Source of the DNA: an uncultured Actinomycetes bacterium
Lineage (GTDB): Bacteria; Actinomycetota; Acidimicrobiia; Acidimicrobiales; RAAP-2
Direction: 5' to 3'
Assembly: GCA_903825305.1 (NCBI GenBank)
Contig: CAIKAC010000023.1
Coordinates: 208,464 to 272,463, forward strand
Length of the DNA stretch: 64,000 nucleotides
Position 1 is the first letter of the stretch. Every line of letters begins with the position of its first letter. The notes below the pieces were generated by a model. It saw nothing but the letters and a program-made list of their open reading frames with translations, did not search any database and had not been told where the DNA came from. Below, piece after piece: positions 36,975-45,586 of the stretch. The position numbers and the translations under genes are program-made.

Positions 36975-37832
36975 GTGAGGATTCTTGTAACCAATGACGA
37001 CGGGATTCAAGCCCGAGGTATTCACCACCTCGTTCGAGCCCTCGATGCATGGTGTGCTCGAGATACTGAGCAGCACTCCATCATCGTGGTGGCACCCCAA
37101 AGTAATTGCACCGGTGCTGGTGCCTCAGTTGGCGAGGTCTATCACCGCGATACCGTGAGCTACCAGCGCTACGAAATCCCAGGCGCTGAGCACATTGAAG
37201 CCTTCGGTGCAGATGCAACGCCTGCGCTGTGCACCTTCCTAGGAGTTCTCGGAGGCTTTGGAGAACGCCCCGATCTGGTGCTGTCGGGCATCAACATTGG
37301 CGTCAATGTCGGAAGGTCACTCCTGCACTCTGGAACCGTGGGGGCAGCACTGACGGCGTCCCAACTCGGCCTTTCCGCCATGGCCGTTTCCATTCAAGCT
37401 GTCAAGCGTGCGCCCTATGACACGGCGGCCGCGGTGGCTATCGCGCTCTTGGACGATCTGATTCAGGCGCCGCTGCGCAGCGTCTTCAACGTCAATGTTC
37501 CCGCCCTTGCGATCGAGGACCTCAAAGGCATTCGACAAGGGCGCATCTCTAATGCCGGGATTATCAAGTCAGCCGATGAACCGACCAACGCCCACCAGCG
37601 CCTCGGTATGGGTGAAACCGGTGAAGTACGGCTACACCTGGGTACCTCTATTCCCGAACTCGGCGATGTCAGCGACGAGCGTCCTGACGACGATGGGGCA
37701 CTGATCGCCGCTGGTTATGCCTCAGTATCTGCGGTTCGAACGATTTCGGAATCGACGGAGCAAGGAGTGGACGAGCTTTTGGGCGATGGAATCAAGCGTG
37801 CCGCCGCCAAACTGAATCTGCCCGCCACGTAG
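36975..37832 (+). CDS. surE: 5'/3'-nucleotidase SurE
   Basis: A 285-residue metal-dependent phosphatase of nucleoside monophosphates, linked to stress survival. It begins VRILVTNDDGIQARGI with the metal-binding Asp-Asp pair, then A-P-Q-S-N-C-T-G-A-G, S-G-I-N-I-G-V-N-V-G and H-S-G-T-V-G-A-A. The frame is open 28 codons upstream, but GTG at 36975 is the family start. The Ser usually found at the A-P-x-x-x-x-S-G position is replaced by a Cys-Thr-Gly version. It is the first of a plus-strand run with an aldo/keto reductase and mmsA. Confidence 0.92.
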   Translation: MRILVTNDDGIQARGIHHLVRALDAWCARDTEQHSIIVVAPQSNCTGAGASVGEVYHRDTVSYQRYEIPGAEHIEAFGADATPALCTFLGVLGGFGERPDLVLSGINIGVNVGRSLLHSGTVGAALTASQLGLSAMAVSIQAVKRAPYDTAAAVAIALLDDLIQAPLRSVFNVNVPALAIEDLKGIRQGRISNAGIIKSADEPTNAHQRLGMGETGEVRLHLGTSIPELGDVSDERPDDDGALIAAGYASVSAVRTISESTEQGVDELLGDGIKRAAAKLNLPAT

Positions 37833-37859
37833 TCCGCGGTTTCGATTAAGTTTCCCGCC

Positions 37860-38855
37860 ATGGAACATCGTCACCTTGGCCGCACTGGCATGCTCGTCTC
37901 TTCCCTGTCTTATGGCAACTGGCTAACTCATGGAAGCCAAATCGAACAAGACCAAGCCACAGCATGTGTCAAAGCAGCCTTGGATGCTGGCATCACTACC
38001 TTTGACACCGCCGACGTGTACGCCATTGGCAAGGCCGAGGAAGTCCTTGGCTCAGCGTTAAAGGGTGTGCGTCGAGACTCGATCGAAATTTTTACCAAGG
38101 TGTATTGGCCGACCGGGCCCAATCCCAACAACCGTGGCCTATCGCGTAAGCACATCATGGAATCGCTTGATGCATCTCTCAAGCGCTTAGGAACCGATCA
38201 TGTTGATCTCCTCCAAGCGCACCGTTACGACTACGCCACTCCCCTTGACGAGACTCTTCGTGCCTTTGATGACCTCGTTCGCATGGGCAAGGTTCACTAC
38301 ATCGGCGTCTCAGAATGGAAAGCCTCTGAAATCGAGCAAGCGCTGGTCATTGCTAAAGACATGGGTCTCGATCGAATCGTGTCATCGCAACCTCAGTACT
38401 CGCTTTTGTGGCGCGTCATTGAAGAAGAAGTCGTTCCCACCTGTGAGGCCAATGGCATCTCACAAATCGTGTGGTCCCCCTTGGCTCAAGGCGTCTTGTC
38501 CGGTAAGTACTTGCCGGGCGGCGTCATTCCGGAAGGTTCGCGTGGGGCATCGAAAGACGCCAACATGGTCAGCCGCTTTTTGAATGATGAGACGCTTACC
38601 GCCGTCGCAGCTTATGTGGCACTGTGCAAGGAAGCGGGGCTCAAGCCAGCGCAAGTGGCTTTGGCCTGGGTGCTGAGAAACAAAAACGTGGCCTCGGCCA
38701 TTGTTGGTGCTTCTCGGCCTGAGCAAATTGCTGAAAACGTTGGTGCCCTTGACATCACCCTTGAGGACGACTTCGTCGCTGCCATCGAGGCCGTGTTGGC
38801 CCCCGTGGCGAAATTCGACCCCGCGCTCACCATCAGCCCCGCTGAACGGGTGTAG
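37860..38855 (+). CDS. Aldo/keto reductase (potassium-channel beta-subunit-like group)
   Basis: A 331-residue NADPH-dependent oxidoreductase with a TIM-barrel fold. The catalytic tetrad is visible: Asp in F-D-T-A-D-V-Y, Tyr in the same motif, Lys in I-F-T-K-V-Y-W and His in L-L-Q-A-H-R-Y-D. The cofactor part reads V-W-S-P-L-A-Q-G-V-L-S-G-K-Y and V-G-A-S-R-P-E-Q-I. The substrate is unknown. It lies 27 bases after surE and 90 bases before mmsA. Confidence 0.9.
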   Translation: MEHRHLGRTGMLVSSLSYGNWLTHGSQIEQDQATACVKAALDAGITTFDTADVYAIGKAEEVLGSALKGVRRDSIEIFTKVYWPTGPNPNNRGLSRKHIMESLDASLKRLGTDHVDLLQAHRYDYATPLDETLRAFDDLVRMGKVHYIGVSEWKASEIEQALVIAKDMGLDRIVSSQPQYSLLWRVIEEEVVPTCEANGISQIVWSPLAQGVLSGKYLPGGVIPEGSRGASKDANMVSRFLNDETLTAVAAYVALCKEAGLKPAQVALAWVLRNKNVASAIVGASRPEQIAENVGALDITLEDDFVAAIEAVLAPVAKFDPALTISPAERV

Positions 38856-38945
38856 TCCCGAAGGTTCACCCTCGATACTCAAATATGTCCACAAACAGGC
38901 TTGTAGGCTTGCCTGCGAACCCATGTCTCAACCGGAGTGATAGCC

Positions 38946-40442
38946 ATGAAACGACTTACCCACTGGATCAACGGAGCCCACTACGAATCCGTGTCAACCA
39001 ACACGGCGCCGGTCTACAACCCGGCAACTGGTGACGTTGCAGCAGAGGTTCCCTTTGCAACCGCCGAAGAATACGCAACCGCCGTCGCTTCGGCCCGCAC
39101 CGCTGCAGCGATGTGGGGCCAGTCTTCGATGTCTCGTCGCACCGAAGTGCTGTTCACCTTCCGCCATTTGCTTAACGCACGCCGGGACGAGTTGGCCAGC
39201 ATCATCACCGCTGAGCATGGCAAAGTTCACGCTGATGCCTTAGGAGAGATCAGCCGTGGCCTCGAAAACGTTGAATATGCCTGTGGTCTCGGGACCCATT
39301 TGCAAGGCGCGTTCTCTTCTCAAGTATCCACCGGCGTCGACGTTCACTCCCTCCGTCAACCCGTCGGTGTGGTAGCAGGTATCACGCCGTTCAACTTTCC
39401 GGTCATGGTGCCCCTGTGGATGACCGCTAATGCCATCGCCTGTGGCAACGCATTCATTTTGAAGCCTTCGGAAAAAGACCCATCGGCTGCCTTGTTCCTT
39501 GCCGAGTTGCTCGCTGAAGCAGGACTTCCCGCCGGCGTCTTCACGGTCCTTCAAGGCGATGCCGCGACTGTTGGTGCCATCTTGGAAGACCCCGCTATTG
39601 ATGCAGTGAGCTTTGTTGGCTCAACCCCGATTGCCAAGTCAATTTATGAGCGAGGCACCAAAGCGGGTAAGCGAGTTCAGGCCCTTGGCGGCGCGAAGAA
39701 CCACATGCTCGTGCTTCCCGATGCTGACCTCGGTGTCGCCGCCGACTCCGCTGTATCGGCGGCCTATGGATCAGCTGGCGAGCGCTGCATGGCGGTATCG
39801 GTCGTCGTGGCCGTCGGTGATGTTGCTGACCGCCTCATCCCTGAGATCGCCCAGCGTATGCAAACACTCGCGATTGGGCCAGGCACTGATCCCGCCAACG
39901 AGATGGGTCCGCTCATCACTCGCGAGCACCGTGATCGCGTTGCCTCATACGTCGCATCGGCAACCGAGCAAGGTGCCACGGTGGTCGTTGATGGTCGCGA
40001 GCACAGCTTTGAAGGCAGCGCGGCCAATGGTTTCTTCATTGGCGTTTCCTTGATCGATAACGTCAAGCCAGGCATGAGCTGCTACGAAGACGAGATTTTC
40101 GGACCCGTACTCGGTGTGATCCGAGTCGACACGTACGATGAAGCCGTTGCGCTCATCAACGCCAACACCTTTGGAAACGGCGTGGCTATTTTCACCCGAG
40201 ATGGCGGTGCGGCACGACGATTCACGAATGAAGTGACCTGCGGCATGGTTGGCGTCAACGTGCCCATTCCCGTCCCCGTTGCATCGTTCAGTTTCGGTGG
40301 CTGGAAGGACTCCCTGTTTGGCGATGCCCACATGTACGGGCCCGAAGGAGTCAACTTCTACACCCGAGGCAAGGTCGTGACAACCCGCTGGCCAGACCCG
40401 GCAACCTCGGAAGTCGACTTGGGTTTCCCAAAAACCAGGTAA
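38946..40442 (+). CDS. mmsA: Methylmalonate-semialdehyde dehydrogenase (CoA-acylating)
   Basis: A 498-residue CoA-dependent aldehyde dehydrogenase that turns methylmalonate semialdehyde into propionyl-CoA in valine and thymine breakdown. Signatures: I-T-P-F-N-F-P-V-M-V-P-L-W-M, F-V-G-S-T-P-I-A-K, G-G-A-K-N-H, catalytic Cys in G-E-R-C-M-A, and E-I-F-G-P-V-L. A GTG at 38937 also opens the frame, but ATG 38946 has GGAG upstream. It may provide propionyl-CoA flow together with the catabolic genes to the right; other valine pathway genes are not seen. Confidence 0.92.
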   Translation: MKRLTHWINGAHYESVSTNTAPVYNPATGDVAAEVPFATAEEYATAVASARTAAAMWGQSSMSRRTEVLFTFRHLLNARRDELASIITAEHGKVHADALGEISRGLENVEYACGLGTHLQGAFSSQVSTGVDVHSLRQPVGVVAGITPFNFPVMVPLWMTANAIACGNAFILKPSEKDPSAALFLAELLAEAGLPAGVFTVLQGDAATVGAILEDPAIDAVSFVGSTPIAKSIYERGTKAGKRVQALGGAKNHMLVLPDADLGVAADSAVSAAYGSAGERCMAVSVVVAVGDVADRLIPEIAQRMQTLAIGPGTDPANEMGPLITREHRDRVASYVASATEQGATVVVDGREHSFEGSAANGFFIGVSLIDNVKPGMSCYEDEIFGPVLGVIRVDTYDEAVALINANTFGNGVAIFTRDGGAARRFTNEVTCGMVGVNVPIPVPVASFSFGGWKDSLFGDAHMYGPEGVNFYTRGKVVTTRWPDPATSEVDLGFPKTR

Positions 40443-40451
40443 TCCCTCGTC

Positions 40452-40727
40452 GTGCGATTCTCGGTAATCGTCTATCCGGGATCTAAACGAGAAGCCATTG
40501 GCGGAGACTATGCAGGGTCGCTTATGGTTCGCGTGCAGGCACCAGCCGTAGACGCCAAGGCAAATCTCGCTGCAATTGCGTTGATCGCCAAGACCTTCGA
40601 GGTACCAAAGGCTTCCGTGCAACTCCTTGTCGGCCAAACCAGCCGACGAAAAGTATTGGAAATTCGAGGATCCACGCCAGCCCACGAGGCAAAACTGGCC
40701 TTACTCTTGGCTACTCCTGCTCGCTAG
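40452..40727 (+). CDS. DUF167 (YggU-like) protein
   Basis: A 91-residue protein with the DUF167 pattern: Y-P-G-S-K-R-E-A-I-G, L-x-V-R-V-Q-A-P-A-V-D-A-K-A-N, and V-Q-L-L-V-G-Q-T-S-R-R-K-V-L-E-I. The function is unknown; family members are widely conserved and often next to cell division or membrane genes. GTG start at 40452, ten bases after mmsA. Its last 17 bases overlap the convergent sensor kinase gene. Confidence 0.87.
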   Translation: MRFSVIVYPGSKREAIGGDYAGSLMVRVQAPAVDAKANLAAIALIAKTFEVPKASVQLLVGQTSRRKVLEIRGSTPAHEAKLALLLATPAR

Positions 40728-42069
40728 GCAGTAGCGGCACGGCGATCTCCAATTTCAGGCCACCGAGTTCGCTCGGCATCACCGATAGCAACCCGCCCAT
40801 AGACGTCGCAATATCTTGCATGATCGACAGACCAAGGCCCGATCCTCCAGTCTCTCGAGAACGTGCATCATCGAAACGCCGGAATCGTTGAGGGCCATCG
40901 TCGTAGCTTGGGAAACCTGGTCCAGCGTCTTCAATGCTCAGGATCGCTTGATTGCCTCGGCGTGCCAGGGTCACGGTGACTGCATCGCGCTCGTCGGTAT
41001 GGCGAGCAATATTTGAAAAGGCATTGTCGAGGAGGCGACTGACAAACTTGGCGTGACCCAGAACTTCGACGTTGGCCTCGACATTTATCGAGACGCGCCG
41101 CTTCACGTGATCGAGGGCAAAGGTCTCTGCCGTCGACACGACGAGATTCGACAGCGCAACTCGATCCATTCGTTTCTGGCCGGGTTCACCAAGTTCAGCC
41201 ATCAGGAGTAAGTCTTCTACCAGAGCTGTCATTCGCCGTGATTCTTGAGCAATCCGATCAACAGCTCGACGCCGCGTTTCATCATCAACTGGGGATTCAA
41301 GCAATTCTGCATAGCCTCGAATCGTCGTTAATGGCGTTCGCAATTCATGGGAGGCATCTCCCACAAAGCGCTGCATACGTTGATTGGTTTGTTCGACAGC
41401 AGCAAGGCGATCCCCAAGTACGTGGACCACTCGCTCGAGCGACACTTTCAAAGCAGCCACATCTGAACTCTGTGGTTCCATACCCCCCATCGTGACGGGC
41501 TTTCCATCGGCAACATCGCCGGTGAAGGCGATCAACTCCTCGACGGTCTTTAAGTCGCGTTTGGTAAGCAACTGTATGGCTAGTGCGCCGAGCGACGCTG
41601 CCAGCAGGGCAAAGAGCCCCACCTCCCACGCGAGGCGTATGGCGTGAGCTCTTACCGATGCGGTGGGGATCACAAGCACCAAAAGCGACGAGCCACCGAC
41701 ATTCAGCGATCGCATGGCAAAGCCGCCTTCGTTGGGTACAGTTTTGATTTGATTCCGCGCTGCCAAGGCGGACCCATACGACGGGGCGTCCTTGGGCTCT
41801 GGATTTGACCGATGGAGCGTGACCGTCGGCGTATTGGGCGCAAGCACGAAGGCTGCAACATTCACGTCGCCACGCTCAAGCGTCAGCAAGACATTGGCCA
41901 ACGCACGATTTGGTACGGCACCCGCCGAGGCGGCGACGTCATTGAGATTTTGGTTCAACTCGGCCCGACTGTGTCGGCCAGAGGTCATAACAGCGAATAC
42001 GCCAATCATGAGTGAGACCAACAGAATTACGATCACGAACAGTGCCGTCAGTCGATACCGAAGGGTCAT
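40711..42069 (-). CDS. Sensor histidine kinase (OmpR-type partner)
   Basis: A 452-residue membrane kinase: TM1 (about 8-29), extracytoplasmic region (about 30-147), TM2 (about 148-168), linker/HAMP region, phosphoacceptor His241 (D-A-S-H-E-L-R-T-P-L), N box D-N-A-F-S-N-I-A-R-H, and G boxes E-D-A-G-P-G-F and G-G-S-G-L-G-L-S-I. Its ATG overlaps the response regulator stop (ATGA). The signal is unknown. Neighbouring secreted and cell-wall proteins suggest envelope sensing. Confidence 0.88.
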   Translation of the reverse strand: MTLRYRLTALFVIVILLVSLMIGVFAVMTSGRHSRAELNQNLNDVAASAGAVPNRALANVLLTLERGDVNVAAFVLAPNTPTVTLHRSNPEPKDAPSYGSALAARNQIKTVPNEGGFAMRSLNVGGSSLLVLVIPTASVRAHAIRLAWEVGLFALLAASLGALAIQLLTKRDLKTVEELIAFTGDVADGKPVTMGGMEPQSSDVAALKVSLERVVHVLGDRLAAVEQTNQRMQRFVGDASHELRTPLTTIRGYAELLESPVDDETRRRAVDRIAQESRRMTALVEDLLLMAELGEPGQKRMDRVALSNLVVSTAETFALDHVKRRVSINVEANVEVLGHAKFVSRLLDNAFSNIARHTDERDAVTVTLARRGNQAILSIEDAGPGFPSYDDGPQRFRRFDDARSRETGGSGLGLSIMQDIATSMGGLLSVMPSELGGLKLEIAVPLLPSEQE

Positions 42070-42749
42070 GCAGGCGGAACCATCTTGAACCCAACGCCGC
42101 GTACGGTTTTGATCGGTTCGAATCCATCGCGATGCACTTTGCGTCGAACGTAGGAAATGTAGGTATCGAGAACCGATGTCTGGGACTCAAAATCTATCCC
42201 CCACACCTCTTGGAGCAAGAATTCGCGCGTGCACACTCGCTCTTGTTTGCTCATGAGGTGATCGAGCAGGCGAAATTCTGTAGCCGACATTTCCACCTCG
42301 ATGCCATCCAAAGTCACGATGTGGCGCTCTCGGTCGAGCGCGAGTGGCCCGCAGTGGAGGGTTTCGCCTGATCCGCCAGGAAGTGGCTCGGAACGACGCA
42401 AGATTGCCGCGACCCTCAAGAGAAGTTCACCGAGTCCGAAGGGCTTGCGAACGTAGTCATCTGCTCCGAGGCGCAATCCACGCTCAACGTCAGCTTCGGC
42501 ATCTCTCGCGCTCAACATGAGAACAGGCGTCTTGTGCTGCTGACCTCGGATGTTTTCCAGGAGTTCAAATCCATCCATGCCAGGCATGTTGATATCCACA
42601 ATGCAAAGGTCAGGCTGCAGCGTCCGGAGCAACTCCAAGGCGTCTCCACCCGAACTCACAGCAAAGGCTGTATGCCCATCAGAACTCAGGGCATCTTTTA
42701 AGAGGTCTCGCACCCCGGCTTCATCATCGACTACCACGATTGTGCTCAT
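42066..42749 (-). CDS. OmpR/PhoB-family response regulator
   Basis: A 227-residue regulator: receiver domain (1-120) with phosphoacceptor Asp52 (C-I-V-D-I-N-M-P-G-M-D-G) and Lys102 in R-K-P-F, then a winged helix (about 135-225) ending G-V-G-F-K-M-V-P. The frame opens seven codons earlier, but ATG 42749 (MSTIVVVDDE) is the natural start. It is similar to the TrcR/PrrA type of actinobacteria. It forms an operon with the following kinase and is divergent from a secreted protein gene; a direct repeat lies in the shared promoter region. Confidence 0.88.
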   Translation of the reverse strand: MSTIVVVDDEAGVRDLLKDALSSDGHTAFAVSSGGDALELLRTLQPDLCIVDINMPGMDGFELLENIRGQQHKTPVLMLSARDAEADVERGLRLGADDYVRKPFGLGELLLRVAAILRRSEPLPGGSGETLHCGPLALDRERHIVTLDGIEVEMSATEFRLLDHLMSKQERVCTREFLLQEVWGIDFESQTSVLDTYISYVRRKVHRDGFEPIKTVRGVGFKMVPPA

Positions 42750-42771
42750 ACCTGCGATGGTAGTAAGCAAC

Positions 42772-42815
42772 GGTGACGATATTGATTCAGCAAGGTCATT
42801 TTGGTGACGGTATTG
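42772..42815. repeat. Direct repeat in the promoter region of the two-component operon
   Basis: GGTGACGATATTG (42772-42784) and GGTGACGGTATTG (42803-42815) differ at one base and are 31 bases (about three turns) apart. They lie in the 127-base gap between the response regulator and the divergent secreted protein gene. OmpR-family regulators bind direct repeats, so this may be an autoregulatory site; inference. Confidence 0.4.
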
Positions 42816-42876
42816 CTCAGTCTCCGAGAACCTTTTGATAATTCACAGGCTTTTCCCAGAAATTACAACCTAGGCT

Positions 42877-43263
42877 GTGTTCGTGAGTCGAATCCGCTCC
42901 CGCTCCTTCCCGAGAACGACAATGGTTCACGCGATTGCTGCTAGTTCCATCGTGATGAGTGTTTTCGCTATGGCAACAGCAGCCGAAGCAGCGACGGTGA
43001 CCGGATCGTCGGCAGCACTCGCATCGCAAAGTGTGCAAAAGCCACTGACCCTTGCTCAATGGCAAGCAAAGTGTGACCAGATCAACCAGGTCTACGCAGA
43101 ATCAGTCGTAGAGGCGCAAGCTGCATACAAACAAGCCACCAAGGGAAAGGTAAGCGCCTCGGTGGTAAGTGCGGCAAATGCGACGCTCAATAACGCGGTA
43201 TCGGCGGCTACCAAAATCCGGGACACCGCCTTGCAGTCCCTCGGGCCGCGACCAGCTCACTAG
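42877..43263 (+). CDS. Small secreted Ala-rich protein, unknown function
   Basis: A 128-residue protein (GTG start; another GTG two codons later is also possible). It has a long signal peptide with basic R-I-R-S-R-S-F-P-R, a hydrophobic core and a likely cut at A-E-A-A-T. The mature part is about 85 residues, mostly helical (K-P-L-T-L-A-Q-W-Q-A-K-C-D-Q-I-N-Q-V-Y-A), with one Cys. I do not recognise a family. It is divergent from the response regulator and could be its target. Confidence 0.6.
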   Translation: MFVSRIRSRSFPRTTMVHAIAASSIVMSVFAMATAAEAATVTGSSAALASQSVQKPLTLAQWQAKCDQINQVYAESVVEAQAAYKQATKGKVSASVVSAANATLNNAVSAATKIRDTALQSLGPRPAH

Positions 43264-43293
43264 TCCGGACGCTGCGCTGCGCTCTCGGGCGTC

Positions 43294-44457
43294 TTAATAG
43301 GGCTGAACCGTAACCAGGGTTCCAATTGGGGTGTGCGGCCAAACAACACCTGCGTTAGCAAAGGGCATTTCTACGCACCCGAGTGATTGCGGCCATCCAT
43401 AGCTCGAGCGAAGGAAGCCGTGCAACGCGTCACCACCGCTGAAGTACGAGACCCACGGAATGCCCGTGTCGTTGTAGTGAGATCCATCGGGGTTCGTACC
43501 TGACATCGTGGTTGTGGTGAACCTGAGGTAGACGGGAAACGTACCAATATCGGTGGGCGAAGCTGCAATGCCTGTATTGACGAGGGTGCTGTAGACCACT
43601 TTGCCATTCACGTAGAGGTGCAACTGTTGAGGCGCAGCCTGGCGAACGAGCACATAATTCCATGGACTTTTGTCAAGAGAGTTGCTTTGCAGACTTGCGG
43701 TGACGATATGCCAGACCGTCGAACCAGCCACTCCATCCGTCGTGAGTGAATTTACGTTTTCAAGGGTCATAACTGCGCCCTTGGTAATCACCGTGTAGGC
43801 CGATGGATTCCATTGCGAGGTGAGCTGCTTGGGTAATTTAAAGCGCCATGACCACGTACCTTTGGGGGCACCGCCGAGGCCACCAACTTGCAAGGAACTT
43901 GGCGACGGACTGAAGCTAAGTGGCTCATAGCGAAGTTGTGACAAGTCACGATTGAGTGCAGCGGTCGATCCGACCCCAACTTTAAACCGCAGGGTCTGCG
44001 CCGTGGCCAGGCCGACACCGGTAGTTGAACGAGGCCCATTCGCACCCGCCGGAATGGTGACCGTGTACGTGTCTCCAGAGACAAAACCAAAAGAACTCTC
44101 GAAGGTCAGGACTCGCGCAGAAGTCTGCACCCATGTTCCGCCCTTCACGGACGGCTTGAGTGTTGGATTACCCGAGACATAACTAAGCAGCGTTGACGAG
44201 GTGCTCGACGTGCTACTGGTCGTAGGAGACGCCACATTGCTTGCGAGTGGTTGGTTGAAGGTGACGGCAAGTTTGACGTTCGGACTTACTGTTGCTCCGG
44301 CCTTGACCGAGAAACCCGTGACCGCGAGAGGAGCAGGTGCCGCCGCTGAGGGCAAGGATGAAGTTGCACCCACCGTGAGAAACGCGGCCAGCCCTGTCAA
44401 GAGTGCAGCACCGCCGACCCCAGCGCGCTTCAAGGTTGAAAATCTCGGTGACTCCAC
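43294..44457 (-). CDS. L,D-transpeptidase with N-terminal Ig-like domain
   Basis: A secreted or membrane-anchored YkuD-fold transpeptidase of about 387 residues making 3-3 peptidoglycan cross-links. Signal sequence (L-K-R-A-G-V-G-G-A-A-L-L-T-G-L-A-A-F-L), a bacterial Ig-like/SbsA-like domain (about 45-165) with a Thr/Ser run, and a C-terminal catalytic domain. The active-site pattern is H-G-F-L-R-S-S-Y-G-W-P-Q-S-L-G-C-V-E-M-P, with His and Cys of the H-x(n)-S-x-G-C motif; W-V-S-Y-F-S-G-G-D-A lies just before it. ATG at 44499 opens the frame too, but GTG at 44457 places the signal peptide correctly. Confidence 0.87.
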   Translation of the reverse strand: MESPRFSTLKRAGVGGAALLTGLAAFLTVGATSSLPSAAAPAPLAVTGFSVKAGATVSPNVKLAVTFNQPLASNVASPTTSSTSSTSSTLLSYVSGNPTLKPSVKGGTWVQTSARVLTFESSFGFVSGDTYTVTIPAGANGPRSTTGVGLATAQTLRFKVGVGSTAALNRDLSQLRYEPLSFSPSPSSLQVGGLGGAPKGTWSWRFKLPKQLTSQWNPSAYTVITKGAVMTLENVNSLTTDGVAGSTVWHIVTASLQSNSLDKSPWNYVLVRQAAPQQLHLYVNGKVVYSTLVNTGIAASPTDIGTFPVYLRFTTTTMSGTNPDGSHYNDTGIPWVSYFSGGDALHGFLRSSYGWPQSLGCVEMPFANAGVVWPHTPIGTLVTVQPY

Positions 44458-44548
44458 GGTGTGGCCTTTCTGGGCTTTCTCTCTAAATCCTAAACGCATT
44501 GCACATTGCGGCCAACCATTGCTGAGGTATTCCTGAATAGTTCAAGCC

Positions 44549-45019
44549 CTAGGGGCAAAGCAACGAGCTTGGCTTGGCGGGCCACGTACAAACCTTTACG
44601 GTTGGGAGCGAGGATTGTGAAATAGTCACGAGTGCCCAAGCACTCCCCTGGCTCGCCTGGATGACCCCTCCCTGGCCTGACAATTGAGACGTTTTCGTAT
44701 CAACAGTCCACGACTGCGCAGTGAGGTTCTTTGAGCAGGCAGCGAAAATTTGGCTTGGCGTCGCATTGACTCCGTAATAAATCTCCGTGCCGCCATCCGC
44801 AATCTGTTGAAACCCATCAGCGGTTACTTCATACTGAGGACACCACTGCGTGCTCACATAGCCCCCAATGGACGTTACGGTTGTCGTCGTCACAGGGATT
44901 GTCGTTGTTGGGGCAGTTGAGGTCGTGGGAATTGATGATTTTCCGCTAGTGCACCCACTCGCCACGAGCGAGAGTGCAAGCGTAACGATGCTCAGGGTTA
45001 CTAGTTTGAATGTTGGCAT
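44549..45019 (-). CDS. Lipoprotein of unknown function
   Basis: A 156-residue protein with a signal peptide and lipobox L-V-A-S-G-C. A Thr/Ser/Pro spacer of about 30 residues is followed by a small domain with Y-V-S-T-Q-W-C-P-Q-Y-E-V-T-A-D, I-F-A-A-C-S-K-N-L and three further Cys near its end. I do not recognise the family. An AAAAGGTGA ribosome binding site precedes ATG 45019. It lies upstream of the L,D-transpeptidase on the same strand with a gap of about 90 bases. Confidence 0.65.
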   Translation of the reverse strand: MPTFKLVTLSIVTLALSLVASGCTSGKSSIPTTSTAPTTTIPVTTTTVTSIGGYVSTQWCPQYEVTADGFQQIADGGTEIYYGVNATPSQIFAACSKNLTAQSWTVDTKTSQLSGQGGVIQASQGSAWALVTISQSSLPTVKVCTWPAKPSSLLCP

Positions 45020-45127
45020 GATGTCACCTTTTCCCCTGAAAGCATCAGAAACACGTGCGTCAAGATTCTGCCACCTACAACTTGGCAACAAGCGGCACTA
45101 GGGTACGGTCAGTCAAAAGGAGTTGAT

Positions 45128-45586
45128 GTGGCCGAAACAAGTTCAGCAAAGCGTCACGTAGTTACGATTTCGTTGGTTGTGGTTCCACTCCTCGTTATTG
45201 GGACCATTGTCTCTATCGCCGTTGGTTACTCATCCCATCACCATGGGACCACATTGACCACCTTGCCCAGTAGCGCACCGACCAATGGCCACGACCCTCA
45301 CTGCATCACGTTGGAGGCAGACGCCGAATCGGTTACCACCGCCGTACTTTCCTATGCCAACACCACCGGCAGCACTTCCGACGCTTTGAATTCGCTGTCA
45401 CGGATCAACGCAGATCTCCACGCAGCGACCTCGACGGCTACGGGTACCTCACTCGCCTTCCTCCACAAAATGGAGTACCTGGTCGCTTCAGTCGAATCCG
45501 CCATCAGCGCAGACGATGTGACTGGATTTCAAACGCAGTGGTCACAATTGACGAGCCTCATGCACAACATCAAAACCACGTGCTGA
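45128..45586 (+). CDS. Single-pass membrane protein, unknown function
   Basis: A 152-residue protein: short cytoplasmic N-terminus, one membrane segment (about 12-33), a His-rich H-H-H-G stretch, a Thr/Ser/Pro linker, and an extracytoplasmic helical domain with two Cys (H-C-I-T-L-E and the terminal Cys). Start GTG 45128 with AAAGGAG eight bases before. I know no family. Its stop overlaps the next gene by seven bases, so the two are co-translated. Confidence 0.65.
   Translation: MAETSSAKRHVVTISLVVVPLLVIGTIVSIAVGYSSHHHGTTLTTLPSSAPTNGHDPHCITLEADAESVTTAVLSYANTTGSTSDALNSLSRINADLHAATSTATGTSLAFLHKMEYLVASVESAISADDVTGFQTQWSQLTSLMHNIKTTC

Noticed and set aside
39945-40685. Minus-strand frame of 246 codons
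   Set aside because: Antisense to mmsA and DUF167; no protein family resemblance.
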